From positions 249,035,256-249,099,255 of the forward strand of contig CM076190.1 of assembly GCA_038277395.1 (NCBI GenBank): DNA of 64,000 bases, in the 5' to 3' direction. This document shows, piece by piece, positions 45,145-56,159 of this stretch. Both the position numbers and the translations under genes were made by a program. The notes below the pieces were generated by a model. It made no database searches and was not told the origin of the DNA. It saw nothing but the letters and a program-made list of their open reading frames with translations. The DNA comes from Dryocosmus kuriphilus. Lineage: Eukaryota; Arthropoda; Insecta; Hymenoptera; Cynipidae. How positions within the stretch are numbered: the first letter of the stretch is position 1; each line of letters opens with the position of its first letter.

Positions 45145-46372
45145 GGTCTGCCCAAAAAGTATCCGTAATACATTCGAATCTCCGCGCCAGAACGTTCAAG
45201 CGCCCTCTACTAGGTATCATTGTAAACTGCAACTTTTCAGGAACTCCCTCCATGCCGCAGTTTTGGCGTTCGTCGGATTTGCTTGTTGCTCAAAATGACC
45301 GAAATAGTTGAACAGCGCATTTGTATCAGGCTTTGCTTTAAACTTGAAAAGTCTTGTGCGGAAACGGTTGAAATGATCCAAAAGGCCTTTGGAGATTTCT
45401 TTATGATTAAAAGCCAGATATATGAGTGGTACAAGCGGTTTAAAGATGTCCGCCCATCTCTTGACAGAGATTCGCGCAGCGGCCGTCTTTCAAGCACACC
45501 AACACCGCAAAATATCGAGCGTGTGCGACTTGCGATTAAAGGAGATCGACGGCTGACTGCGCGCGAACTAGAATATGATCTTACAATTCCGGACACTAAT
45601 GTTTGCGAAATTTTAACCGAGAAGCTGGGAATGACTCGTATGTGTGCAAAAGTCATTTTAAAATTGCTCACAGAAGAGCAGAAAAAGCTTCGCTTTGAAG
45701 TCGCTCAGGATAACTTGTAAATGATTTGTGATGATGAAAATGTGCTCAAAAAGATTATTACTGGTGATGAATCGTGGACTTATGGGTATGATGCCGAAAC
45801 AAAACAACAGTCTTCACAGTGGAGGCTTCCATCCGAGCCACGACCGAAAAAAGCACGTACAAGTCGGAGCAATGTCAAGTCAATGTTAATTACTTTTTTC
45901 GATTATGAAGGTGTTGTACACATCGAATACGCTCTTACAGGTCGTTCAATCAATAAAGAATTTTATCGTGAAGTTCTGAAAAGATTGCGTGACGCAATTG
46001 GAAGAAAACTGCCTCAGCTTTGGTCAAGCGGTGACTGGCTTTTTCTCCACGAAAATGCGCCAGCACATTCGTCGAACCTAGTGCAGCAATATTGGACAAC
46101 GCTCAAGATCGTACAGCTTTGCCAGCCTCCACACAGTCCAGACATAACTCCCTGTGACTTTTGGCTACTTCCAAAATTGAAAACTCCACACAAAGGATAC
46201 CGGTTTGACGACATAGAGACGATTCAGGGAAATGCGACGAGTGCACTAAAGGCTATTTCGAAAACTGACTTTCAGGATTGCTTCAGGAAGTGGAAACACC
46301 GCTGGGAGCGCGCCGCTAAATCAAACTTAGTAATTTCTAAATTTCGATTGTGACGAATTGATCAACATATAA
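45145..46372 (+). mobile_element. mariner inside the foldback element
   Basis: The left end is TA (45,143-45,144) then GGTCTGCCCAAAAAGTATCC. The complementary right end is not found between the transposase stop (46,353) and the start of the right foldback arm (about 46,375), so the 3' terminus has been lost or was replaced at the junction. Confidence 0.8.
45295..46353 (+). pseudogene. mariner transposase, one stop codon, second catalytic D changed to E
   Basis: Almost full-length (352 codons). HTH region (MTEIVEQRICIRLCF..., SQIYEWYKRFKD, RSGRLS), then the catalytic domain with TGDESWTYGYD (first aspartate), LHENAPAHS (glutamate where aspartate is expected) and SPDITPCDFWLLPK (third aspartate). 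The usual 34 residues lie between positions two and three. The only reading-frame lesion is an in-frame TAA at 45,718-45,720, just before MICDDENVLKKI; no frameshift was seen. The D-to-E change is unusual in mariners and probably inactivating, independent of the stop. It ends ISKFRL. Confidence 0.92.
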
Positions 46373-46839
46373 CTTTTAGAAAAACTTGCAAAAATATCCA
46401 TTTTTAATTTTTATAATTTAAAACTTAGTAAATTTGTAAATACCTGAACCTGCAAAAATTGTATGTAAATTTGCAAATTTATAACTTTGGTCGATAAGTA
46501 AGGGCTCCGGTAAATTAAAATTAGTGCATCGTCAGGAGCGCTACTGCAGCCTGAACAGATGAAAAAGTGCAACACAAATATACGATCAGCACACGCACTA
46601 GCTGTATATTTTATTCGCGAAGTGAAATGGGAGTTTACCGAAAGATAATTATTTGATCAGCGCAAGAAGGAACAAAGCATCATACTATGAACCCGAGGAT
46701 TACGCCAGGCCATGAATATTTGCTGAGATTTCTTTCTTCACGCCGAAAGGTGGAGAATCAAATTATATGTGGAGGTAGGGCCGTCTTACCTAGGGTACGA
46801 ATTTTAAATTTTTTAAGTAACACCCTTAAATGTACTCAT

Positions 46840-47630
46840 CTTTAAGGTGTATTCGCGTCGTGAGTATTTTTCTGCACCTGTAGTAACGTCTTCCGTGGTT
46901 GCATGCAAAATTTGGATATATTGCCACAACCATCTCCTAACTTACATTGATTAAGCATCTACCCTTTACATCTAGTAAAATATTTTAATTACCCTGTGTT
47001 CATTTTTAGTCAATAAAATTCTACCTACCTATATTTTCATATATATGCCCGTTTACGGTTTCTTCCCAAAACCAGGACCTTGGACCTATTGTAATTTTCA
47101 TCCAGCCCGAGGAAGTATTAAGTGCTTCAAAATCCTTGTAAAATACACGGCTGTTCGTCACGTGGCTCGATGCGTCCGAATCTAAAAGCCAGTCTCTGCC
47201 TGATCCTTTCAGTTACTTTGCTACAATACCAATATCTGCCTCCTTTTCTGAGTTGCGTTGTTTACTTTCTCTTCCCTTGTTAGCCTTCCAGCTGAATGGT
47301 GTTTGCAAAGTTAGGGACCTTAATCGATCTTTCATTCAGAAAATTTTCTGATCGATTTTCTGTTTCCTTTTATTTACTCTTTTTTATATTCCTCTAGAAG
47401 CCTTCCTCCTTTTGAAAATTACCGTAAGCTCTTTCCGTGTTGATTCCAGCATTTCATAATAAGGCGGTAAACTTTTTAAGATCATTGAAACAATAAATCT
47501 TCATCCAGGACTTTCCACTGCTGCAAGTTTATCTATTATTTCCTTTTTTTAATTTAAATTATTTTCGAGATCCCCGCTTTTGATAAAATTCAATTCCATA
47601 AACATTTTAGATAGTACCCCTTCCCGTTTG
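46840..47630. repeat. Composite large repeat, copy 3 (fragment)
   Basis: 46,840-47,290 matches 10,110-10,640 (landmarks ACAACCATCTCCTAACTTAC, CCAGGACCTTGGACC, ACACGGCTGTTCGTC, CCAGTCTCTGCCTGA). 47,270-47,630 matches 61,390-61,830 (CCTTGTTAGCCTTCC, TAAGATCATTGAAAC, GCTGCAAGTTTATCTATTATTTC). It bridges the parts that are separated in copies 1 and 4, and so shows their original order. Confidence 0.75.
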
Positions 47631-47717
47631 CACTTGACGTCTCGTGGTAATTCTTTAATGCTTACCACACTTGGAGTCAGTCTCTCAGTATCTCAGTAGG
47701 AATTTCTCTATAGTTTT

Positions 47718-48102
47718 ACTAGGCTTGCGGACGCATATATACTCGGGCACTGGTGAATCATCAGCGGAGTTATTGTACGGATAAACTCTGCTGATTCCGG
47801 GTGAATTCTATTTAGAAGCAAACATCACTCCTGATCTTCAAACATTCCTCGACGATTTTTGGCAATTCATGTGTCAGATCCCATCAATTAGTAGTAATTC
47901 AAAAAAAAAAAAAAGAAAATCTTTCATTTTTAAAGATTTGCGATCCTGTAACCAAGTCTTTCTTAGAGTCTGTGCGTTCAAGAAACTGCTCGAATGCCCG
48001 GGTACTGGCTCACATAAAATCGTTAAGAGAATTTCTGACCGGGTATATCAGATTGACTTTGGGGGAATTCCGAATAACGTTAGCATACAACACTTAGTGT
48101 AA
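47718..48102 (+). pseudogene. Ty3/gypsy pol C-terminal relic
   Basis: The frame reads LGLRTHIYSGTGESSAELLYG, then a stop, then LIPGEFYLEANITPD and TFLDDFWQFM, then FKDLRSCNQVFLRV and DRVYQIDFGG, ending SIQHLV. This is the end of a gypsy-type integrase: SAELVYG, LPGEFF, a linker, then the beta-barrel-like HVFVRxD...PxxGPFKVxxR...VSIDRLKP module. The expected DGPFKV reads GTGSHKIV. The catalytic core is not present. The element is unrelated at sequence level to the integrase at the left edge of the window. Confidence 0.75.
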
Positions 48103-48951
48103 TAGGCTACGTTTTGCAAACTTCTATGGCGGCTATCACGTGAAGTGGCTGCCAATTCGAATTTGAGCGCGAATGAAGCTCGAAATGGAGATGCAAATAA
48201 TACAAAATCACAAATTAGAAGTTATTAATTATAATATGGCGTTTATACAGAGATTCTTTTACGAGTTTTCATTGCTTGTCTTTACCTTGATCAAATGGAA
48301 TAAATATCAAAAAGTTAGATGCAGCGACGTTTATTTCTACATGATTATAGAAACGTTCTTACGAAGATGATAATATTGCATTTTCTCTCAATTCTAGAAC
48401 CAATGATGTAAAATGATGGAAAATTGTTTTGTAGAAGACGCATGACGGCCCGTAAAAGCTAATGGCTTAGGGTTAATTTACTCGGCTTGAAATCAAAAAT
48501 AAGGAGCGTGCGACGGCGCGGCGCCTGGATGTCGCGACGAGAACTCTTGAAGGTTCAACGACTACGCTCATAAATGTGTCGTAGAATAGTTAGAAATCTG
48601 TGATCGTGAGGCTCTTCGCGTTTCACATTCAAACTTGTCAAAACTAGACCAAACGTCTCAGCCCGCGAGGGCGTACATTTTGTACGTCGACCTAGATTAT
48701 TTCTATTGGATAGAATTAAGTTCGTGGGGCTACTCCACCATGAATTTTCACCCTTGCCGAGGGTACGACTATGTTCTCTATAGAGCGTAGAGTCAGTTCT
48801 CTGACGATTTTGCTACCAGCTTCAACTTAAACCTACGACTCTTCCGCTTTGTCGAGACTCTTACTAAACGGACTTTTGATAACAGACCGTAAAGCTGATA
48901 GTGGTGCATAAATCGGGAAATGAATTTCAGTTGTCAATCGCCGTTATTAAT
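48103..48951. other. Non-coding stretch before the LINE
   Basis: Mixed-composition sequence with no recognisable protein. It holds the upstream copy of the LINE target duplication at its end (GAACTATTACTGTG, 48,952-48,965). Confidence 0.4.
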
Positions 48952-48965
48952 GAACTATTACTGTG

Positions 48966-50545
48966 CCCGGCCATCCGGATTTGTTCGGATGGTCCCGAAG
49001 GAATAACCCCCAAGCCATAGCGTGAACAACCGTGCCTAAGGCTGCGTGGCACCAGGGGTGTGGTGTCGCAAACGGTGTCTCTAGGATACCAGGTCGCCTC
49101 CTAGAGTATTTAGACCTTATCCTCGCATGCGGGGCTCTGCGAGGGTGGACCTTTACTTCCCTAGCTACTCGTTGGATCGATTATGGAGAACATTTTGAAT
49201 AAAAGCATTTGTGAGGAGTTGGGAGGTGATTTGGATGTGATGGAGGACATGAATACGAGCGGCGATTCATTTGTTAAAAAAGAGAAAGCTATGTTGGAGA
49301 AACATTACAGAGAGCTGGAGCAAAGGCTAAACGTAATGCAAAAGATTGTGGATAAGATGAAGGCGTTCTGCCGCACAAAAAAAAAACATTTCTCCCAATT
49401 AAGGACGGCCTAGAGGCTTTGCGGGAAGAAATCAATTGCGCGACTTTTAATGCGAGAGACGTCTATACATCCGGGTCTTATCTCGAACCGGACCTTCGGG
49501 AAGTGCTGGTGGAAAAGCTCAAGAAGGGAAATAAGAAGGTGTCCACCAAAAGTGTCCAGACGGACGCAGAAGTTGAGAGTGCTCCTGGAGCTTCCCAAGG
49601 AAAAAGACCTAGGGCACCTACCGTCAGCCCGGAGTCAGCTGTTGCCACCCGACCACCAGCGAAGGAGTTGAAGTCGCAGTATATAGCAACCGAATCTGAC
49701 GCACCAACGATGACAAAGCAGAAGGAGGAAATCACAGCAAAAGAAGGTAAAGGGACAAGATCGAGACGCATCCGTCCAGATGCAGTCCTGATCAAACCAA
49801 CGAAGGGCGGTTCCTACGCTGAGGTTCTGAGGAAACTCAAGGAAAAGGTGTCCCCTGACGAACTTGGTGTTAAAATCAAGGGAGTCAGGGAGACGAAAAA
49901 TGGAGAGGTGCTCATAGAAATTGGAGCAACGACGGAGGAGAGGAACAAACTCTCCTCCGCCATTATGGAGGTCGTTGGCGATCGGGGTGAGGTCCGTGAG
50001 CTTACCCCAATGACGGAAGTCGAGATCGCAGATGTCGACTCCACGACGAGCGCAGAGGAGGTCAATGTGGCCCTTAAGAAGTTCTTTGGCGAGAGGTTGA
50101 CCCAGGACATCAGGGTCAACATGACGAAGAGGCCCTATAGAGGCCGATTAAAGGCATATGCCAGGATGAGGGAAGACATGGCTGCCCGGTTGATCGGGGC
50201 AGGCCATGTGAAGATTGGATGGATTTCTTGCGGAGTCCGCAAAAAGCACGAGACACAAAGGTGTTACAAGTGCCACGGCTACGGCAGTACGGTAGTGCAG
50301 TTTTCAGAGAGGCGGACCCGAGAAGGAGGCCTCGATAAGCTGCACGGAACGAAAGTACAAGAAGCTCTACTGAAGGAAGTCGAGGCACGGCTTAGTGGCC
50401 GTTAACCAATAATCTGAAGTAATGCGATAAGCGGTTCCGGATTATTGGGTTGGCAGGAAAGAGGAGGTGGTTTTAGTGGGTAGGGGCCGTTTTTCAGACC
50501 GAGTCCCACACTCAGTCCGTAAAAAGGATTTCCACCTCATCTTGC

Positions 50546-50571
<26 letters not shown>
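48966..50571 (+). mobile_element. R1-like non-LTR retrotransposon, internally deleted, with 14-bp TSD
   Basis: Bounded by an exact 14-bp duplication GAACTATTACTGTG (48,952-48,965 and 50,572-50,585) with a 26-base poly-A at the 3' end (50,546-50,571). The 5' UTR (48,966-49,182) precedes ORF1. After the first zinc-knuckle cysteines of ORF1 the sequence goes directly to a short tail and 3' UTR, so essentially all of ORF2 (endonuclease and reverse transcriptase) is missing. The target duplication and poly-A show it moved by target-primed reverse transcription, presumably with enzymes supplied in trans or with the deletion arising later. Confidence 0.9.
49183..50405 (+). pseudogene. LINE ORF1 (gag-like) fused to an ORF2 tail
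   Basis: ATG at 49,183, coiled-coil-like N-terminus (LEKHYRELEQRLNVMQKIV), then a frameshift at the A-run near 49,378-49,386. The continuation (EALREEINCATFNARDV...) reads to 50,405. It has a Ser/Pro/Lys-rich middle, a gag-like region (SYAEVLRKLK, GEVLIEIGATTEERNKL, RVNMTKRPYRGRLKAYARM, GHVKIGWISCGVRKK) and the start of a CCHC knuckle (CYKCHGYG). The knuckle's remaining residues are lost, and the frame ends LDKLHGTKVQEALLKEVEARLSGR, perhaps the last codons of ORF2. This pattern is typical of R1/TRAS/SART-like ORF1 proteins, which bind element RNA. Confidence 0.82.
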
Positions 50572-50576
<5 letters not shown>

Positions 50577-50585
50577 ATTACTGTG

Positions 50586-51434
50586 AAATTACGAATATCC
50601 TTCTATTGTTGTTGTTACAACGAAAGTTCGAGTCTTAGTGACGGATAGACTTTAAACTATAATCAATCGTGAATAATTAAATTAAATACTAATGAACATA
50701 TTTAAATAAATATTGTTTTGTTATATAAAGAAGTATAGCGGCCTATTTGGGTTTTTTTTTGGTGCTTATTAAAATATCTTTTCCAACATGTTTCCATTTC
50801 TGTCTAAGTCTTAATCATGGCAATGGATTCTATAAGAGGTTATAAAAAATATTAAATTTAAAATCAAACATGAATTAGATGATGAGCTATGTGTTAGCCT
50901 TACCATTAATCGAAGAGAAAGAAACTTTTTAATTAAAACATAGTATATTTCTATAAAATGTGCAGAATTCCGTTGCTGAACTTTAGCCCATAAAAGATTT
51001 TGATGCTACTTTTTGTACAAAATATTGTAATTATATTTTTTGATGATGAAAGTTGGAATAGAAATTTTTTGTGGTACTTGTATTATTGTTTTCATGTTAC
51101 TAAAATGATTAAGTATTTTAAAATCTTTTAAAAAACAAAATAAAATTTTACAGCCATTATGCGGGCGTGATGGAAAATCCATGACTGAAATTTTAGGTTA
51201 AGTTGGTGTAATACGTATATATGTGGTAACCCGGGAAAAGTATAGAAATTTAAAAAGAAAATAAGGAATTTTTATTTTTGTTTTTCTTACAAATTTTTCT
51301 TTCAATAATTAATTAAGGAATGTTGATTTGTGCACTTAAGTTATTGTAAATATTACTAAGACCTTGGATAACAGTTATAAAATTAATAATAGAATTTTTA
51401 CCATACTATATATGAATCATTTCTAAAATTAACC
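50586..51434. other. AT-rich stretch between the LINE and the Penelope fragment
   Basis: No gene or shared repeat recognised. Likely includes 3' sequence of the minus-strand Penelope-like element. Confidence 0.4.
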
Positions 51435-51690
51435 TTATATTAAGTTAGGTTCATCTTCAAGAATTTGAACATTTTTAAGATCGAAACCAAATTATGTGCG
51501 CAACCATGAGCATATTTAACAATAACAGTATTTGCCTCGCCGTTTTCAATAGATCGCCCACGTTCTCGACTTCTAGTACGTAAAGTTCTACGAGTTTGTC
51601 CAATGTATGTTTTTAAAGAATTTTTGGATTTATGTTTATATACACAGTTACGTTTGTTTTCTTTCCTGATTTTATCCTTAGTTCTTTAAA
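51435..51690 (-). pseudogene. Penelope-like GIY-YIG endonuclease fragment
   Basis: The minus-strand frame reads NCVYKHKSKNSLKTYIGQTRRTLRTRSRERGR, that is a VYK...YIGQTxRxLxxR GIY-YIG core, then VIVKYAHGCAHNL and, after a frameshift near 51,480, FDLKNVQILEDEPN with a stop at 51,435. These correspond to the H..xxxGHxFDxxNVxIL region of Penelope endonucleases. It is a different, more decayed copy from the one split by the EnSpm element. The reverse transcriptase was not found. Confidence 0.75.
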
Positions 51691-51979
51691 AAAAATACAT
51701 TGTTTTCTTATCTAAACTCTGAGTCATTCCTTGGATTCAAACCTCATTTCTCGGCTCCCGATTTCAATCAATCAAACCAACGGAAGGAAATATCTAGCAA
51801 CGAATGGCAGGCAAGCTGAGGATTCTACAAGATGCAATTAAGATGCGATGTTAAAGTAAACAAACCTTTCTACTACGATAACTCTATTGGGGGGGGGGGG
51901 GGATACTGTAGGGCCTTAGCACACAAAGTAGAGGACAGCTCTCGAGGGGCTCTTCCATATCTAGTGGGGTACAAAGTAG

Positions 51980-53220
51980 ACACGTACGCAAGAAATCTCT
52001 AAAGTTGGCACCACCATTTTACAAAAGTGAGTTGGAACATATGCGGTAATTGAGGAGTTACTTGGGGCTAGTTAGGGCCGAAGGTTCCAAATTTTGGCTT
52101 TACATTTTTTTTATTAAATAGCTAGCGCGTTGACTTCATATGACGCTAGCACCGTAACGCTCATAAATTCAAAACCATCACTCCGATTGAAGCTACGATT
52201 CCCTAGAAATTAAGGGCCAATTCAGGGATAGTGAACCATGCTATGCTCTAAGGCGTAGTCCATTAATTTTTTTAAAAATAAGAATGTGCCTTCTGGCTCC
52301 ATATGAAGCTAGCGCCACCACCCTCATAAATCCAAGCCATTTTCTAAGGATATTTGGGACCTATGCCATAATTGAGGACTTATTTAGGGCTATTTAGGAA
52401 CGAAACTTTAAAATTTTGGACTTCCCAGGATTTTAACAGCTGGCGCGCTGGCTTTATATAATGTTAGCACCACCACCCTCAAGTTTCAAGCCATTTTACA
52501 AAAGTAAATTGGGATTTATGCCATAATTGTGGACATATTCAGGACTAATTAGAGCCGCAAGTTCCAAATTTTGGGTTCTGTAAGTTTTTTTGAGTATCTG
52601 GCGTGCTGGCATCACATGAAGCTAGCATCGCCACCTTCTTAAATTCAAGCAATTTCACAAAAATGATTTGGAACCTGTGCCATAATTGAGGACATATTTC
52701 GGGCAAATTAGAGCCTCAAGTCCCAAATTTTAGGTCTCGCAACCTTTTCTAAATAGCTGGCGAGCTAGTTTCATATGAAGGTATCCCCGCCAACCTCATA
52801 ATATCAAAACCATCGCTTCGATTGAAGCAACCTTACCCTAGAAATTAATGGCTTATGGACCATGATATGGTCTAAGGCGTAGCACTTTTACTTTTTTTTA
52901 AAATAAGACAGACAGGTCTGACTTCATATGAAGCTAGCACAGCCACCCTCATAAATTCAAAACCACCGCTCAGATTGAAGCAACCTTACCCTAAAAATTG
53001 GGAATCCATTAAGGGCTCTTAGAACATGCTATCCCCTGAGACAGAACACTTTTAATTTGTTTAAATAAGACGGTACGGTCTGCCTTCACATGAAACTAGC
53101 ATCGCCAGCCTAATAAATTCAAAAACATTGCTTCGATTGAAGCGACTTTACCATAGAAATTAAGGTCTCATTCGAGGTTCTTCAACCATGCTTTAGGAAC
53201 ACTGACCAGTTATGACATAG
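51980..53220. repeat. Degenerate ~160 bp tandem units, GCTAGCACCGCCACC type
   Basis: The phrase ATGAAGCTAGCACC.CCACCCTCATAAATTCAA recurs near 52,140, 52,310, 52,465, 52,620, 52,775, 52,930 and 53,090. Units alternate between a type with CCATAATTGAGGAC and one with GATTGAAGC.ACCTTACCCTAGAAATTAAGG. The same units return at 61,830-62,430. Confidence 0.8.
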
Positions 53221-54763
53221 TAAACTCCATATAGTGTTACGAACCTAGCATGATTTTTAGCGCGAGATATTTGTTAATCAGTTCTTTCGGTGTTAATCCT
53301 AAAAAGAACCGAGAAGCTTCAAATGTTGAAGTAAATATGTCAACAAGTAATACATTTAAATTAATATATTTTAAAATTAGTGAAATCTTTCTAATGCTGA
53401 GCCTGTATTCACACGGAAATACTAGTCGCGAATTATGCCTTAAGATAATTCGCCGAAATTAAATACTACAAGTCCAACGAGGGAACTTGTCGGTGGTTCG
53501 AAACCAATATCAAATCTGATCAGTCGTTTCTCATTTTCGCTTCGGTCTGTATTCATTCTCAACCCTTAAGCCTCCCCTCACTCTTGCTTATAGTCTCCGC
53601 AAGGGACGGCTCATTTAACGAAAATGCACAACTTTGGAAAACCCCCTGAAGAAAACTGAACATTTCCGCCTGACTTCCAAGGTGGAAGATGAATTCCTAA
53701 AACGCCGCCCATAAAGATAATTTGCTTTTTCATACCCTTTAGGGCCACAAACCCGAAAGTGCTAAATCTCGACCTACACGGCTAACAGAAGGCTTACACT
53801 TCTTATGCTTATACAACCCGATCCTTTCCCGAGGTCTTTCTTTGTGGTTTTCTTTTCGCTACGTAAGAAGCTTTTTTTATTTCATTTTTTCAAATGTTCC
53901 CGCAAATTTTATCAAGTGCTTTGATTCGATTAGTTTATTGTTATAATGTATCTTAGCTTTAGTTGACTTCAGTCGTCGATCGGAATTTGCGTAACGTGAA
54001 ATTAATTATAAAAGTTGCCAGGGAAGTCTCGCTAAAAAATTAGTGTTGTTTAGACATTTAAAAAGTAGATAATACATAAAATGAGTAGGTTCTTGCAAGC
54101 CGAACTTCCCCGCTTTTTGACAAATCCATATGTCGGAGGTCAAACTTAACGTGCTTAGTATCATTGAGGCCGTGATTTGAACGTGGGTTTCAAAAAACTT
54201 CTCCTGAATAGGGCACAATGCTTTAACGTGCCCAGACACACACCTACAAATTACACGTATTCTTTCTTCTACTCACGCAATTTCATCTTTCTTCTCTTTC
54301 TCCTAACTCCTTTTCGCGAATTCCCTCCCGATATCTCTCCCTCTCTCTCCTTCTCTCTCTCTCTCGCTTTCGTTCTCTATCTTTTTCAGTCTCTCTCTTA
54401 CAATATCGCCCGCATTCTCCTTCAAAACGTTGTGCATGGCTCTCTTCCCTCCCGCAAACTTTGACACCTATCTTAATTGATACTTTTTACGTTTCTCGTT
54501 CTTACTCATATGCACACACATGGATTACACACAAATTTTCCATCACCGTGTGGCGGTGAAGTTTAGTGCTGCAAGAATGTGTTTACTATTAAACTCAAGA
54601 TTATTCAAACATTTGTAACTTTAATCTTGTTATTCAAATTCAGTTTAATTTTTATTTTTAGAGTTAAAGCAAATTAAGTTTATAACGAAAAAGCTTGTGT
54701 TAATTTTTTTATCTTTAAAAAATAAATTATCCCAGTTCTAAACTATACAAAAGATTTTATATA

Positions 54764-55696
54764 TGAGGCGCGATCAAAAAGTAAGGTAACTTTTTGAATA
54801 TCGCAGGATGCGCACAATCGATATTCGTTTTCTTTTTTTCTTATGTTGGTACACTCGTCCCAAACATATGTGCACAGTTTTAGCTATATAGCATTTTTTG
54901 TTTGTTTGTGAGAGACATAAAGGTTAGAAGTGTTTTGCGTGCTCAGCGATTTTCTGCTATCGAAAAAAATGGAAGAAAGAATTTGCATCCAATTTTGTGT
55001 AAAAATGGAATTAAATGCTCCAAAACACTTGGAATGTTGACAGTGGCATACGGTGAGTGTACTCTGAGTAAAAAAAATGTTTATAAGTGGTACAAGCTCT
55101 TTCGGGAAGGCCGAGAAGATGTTAATGACGAAGCTCGCCCTGGACGTCCCAGCACGTCAACAAATGATGAAAACGTTGAAGGAGTGAAGAAAATAGTGTT
55201 GGCGGATCATCGAATTACCATTAGAGAAGTTGTTGATTTTGTCGGCATCTCGTTTGGCTCGTGCCAAGCAATTTTAGTGGATATTTTGGGCATGAGACGT
55301 GTGTCAGCGAAGTTTGTTCCGAAACCACGATAATGCGCCAGCTCACAGTCATTGCTTGTTCTTAATTTTTTGGCCAATAACAACACCATCATGCCTCAGC
55401 CAGCGTGTTCACCAGATTTGGCACCTTGCGATTTTTTCCTGTTTCCAAAACTGAAAAGACCCATGAGAGGACGGCGTTTTGCGACGATTCAGAAGATAAA
55501 GACCGCATCGCTGGAAGAGCTGAAGGCTATACCAAAAAGTGCTTATCAGAAATGCTTTGAGGATTTTAAAAAGCGCTGGTACAAATGTATTATATCCGAG
55601 GGGGATTACTTTGAAGGGGACAACATCAATATTGATGAATAAATAAATATTTTTTCATAAAAATAAAGAGTCACCTTACTTTTTGATCGCACCTCT
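54764..55696 (+). mobile_element. Internally deleted mariner family, copy A (933 bp)
   Basis: Ends TGAGGCGCGATCAAAAAGTAAGGT... and ...ACCTTACTTTTTGATCGCACCTCT are inverted, with TA outside (54,762-54,763 and 55,697-55,698). The interior has the same central deletion as copy B at 60,126-61,060, so this is an amplified non-autonomous family rather than independent decay. Confidence 0.9.
54902..55642 (+). pseudogene. mariner transposase, central deletion (copy A)
   Basis: N-terminal DNA-binding part (ERICIQ-like start after a shift, KNVYKWYKLFREGRED, ARPGRPSTS, FVGISFGSCQAIL) ends at KFVPK near 55,320. There the sequence jumps to CACGATAATGCGCCAGC (HDNAPAH, second catalytic aspartate), then SPDLAPCDFFLFPKLKRP (third aspartate), ending INIDE at 55,642. 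Roughly 0.4 kb, including the TGDES/T first aspartate, is missing. The two parts are in different frames. Confidence 0.88.
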
Positions 55697-56159
55697 TAAA
55701 TTTAGTTCACGAAATAAATGTCGATCATGATGTAACCTTAAAATTCCATTGTTAATAACTTTCGCAAAAAATATTTTTTTGCAACCAAAACCGAGGAAAA
55801 TCTTTTTAAACGCAAGGGCTAAAAAATTTATATTATAGCTGAAAAAACGAATTCGCTTCTTGGTGGCCTACTCGGGATAATTTAACCTAAACTTAAAGCT
55901 CAAACTCGAATAACAGAAAAAACTGGTAAGCTCGAATAAAAAGAAACAGGCAAGCAGAAAATTTCCATCAATTCAGATTTTGACATAAGGGATTTAACTA
56001 TATTTTATTTCTTGCAAAAACCGCCCACGAAATTTGCAAACTGAAGGCTACTCTGAAACAATGATAGAAGTCCTGCCACATAACTTCTCTAGTCTACTAG
56101 AGTGAAAATTTCCTAATCTCTAATTTGCGCATGCGAAACTTTACCCGCCGTTATGCAAA

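Larger units (their letters stand above)
44545..46690. mobile_element. Foldback element with ~0.3-0.4 kb inverted arms
   Basis: The left arm (about 44,545-44,935) and right arm (about 46,375-46,690) are inverted copies. Landmarks are TGATGCTCTGT / TGATGCTTTGT, CAAATAATTAT.TTTCGGTAAA, CAGGCTGCA.TAGCGCTCCTGACGAT and GGAGCCCTTACTTATCGACC. Identity by eye is roughly 80%. The space between the arms holds a mariner (from 45,145). No gene of the foldback element itself is visible. Confidence 0.8.

Noticed and set aside
50116..50388. Minus-strand ORFs within the LINE
   Set aside because: Shadows of the gag-like ORF1 on the opposite strand.
53440..53520. GGTTCGAAACC, resembling a tRNA/SINE B box
   Set aside because: No A box at the right distance and no cloverleaf could be drawn; a single 11-bp match is weak.
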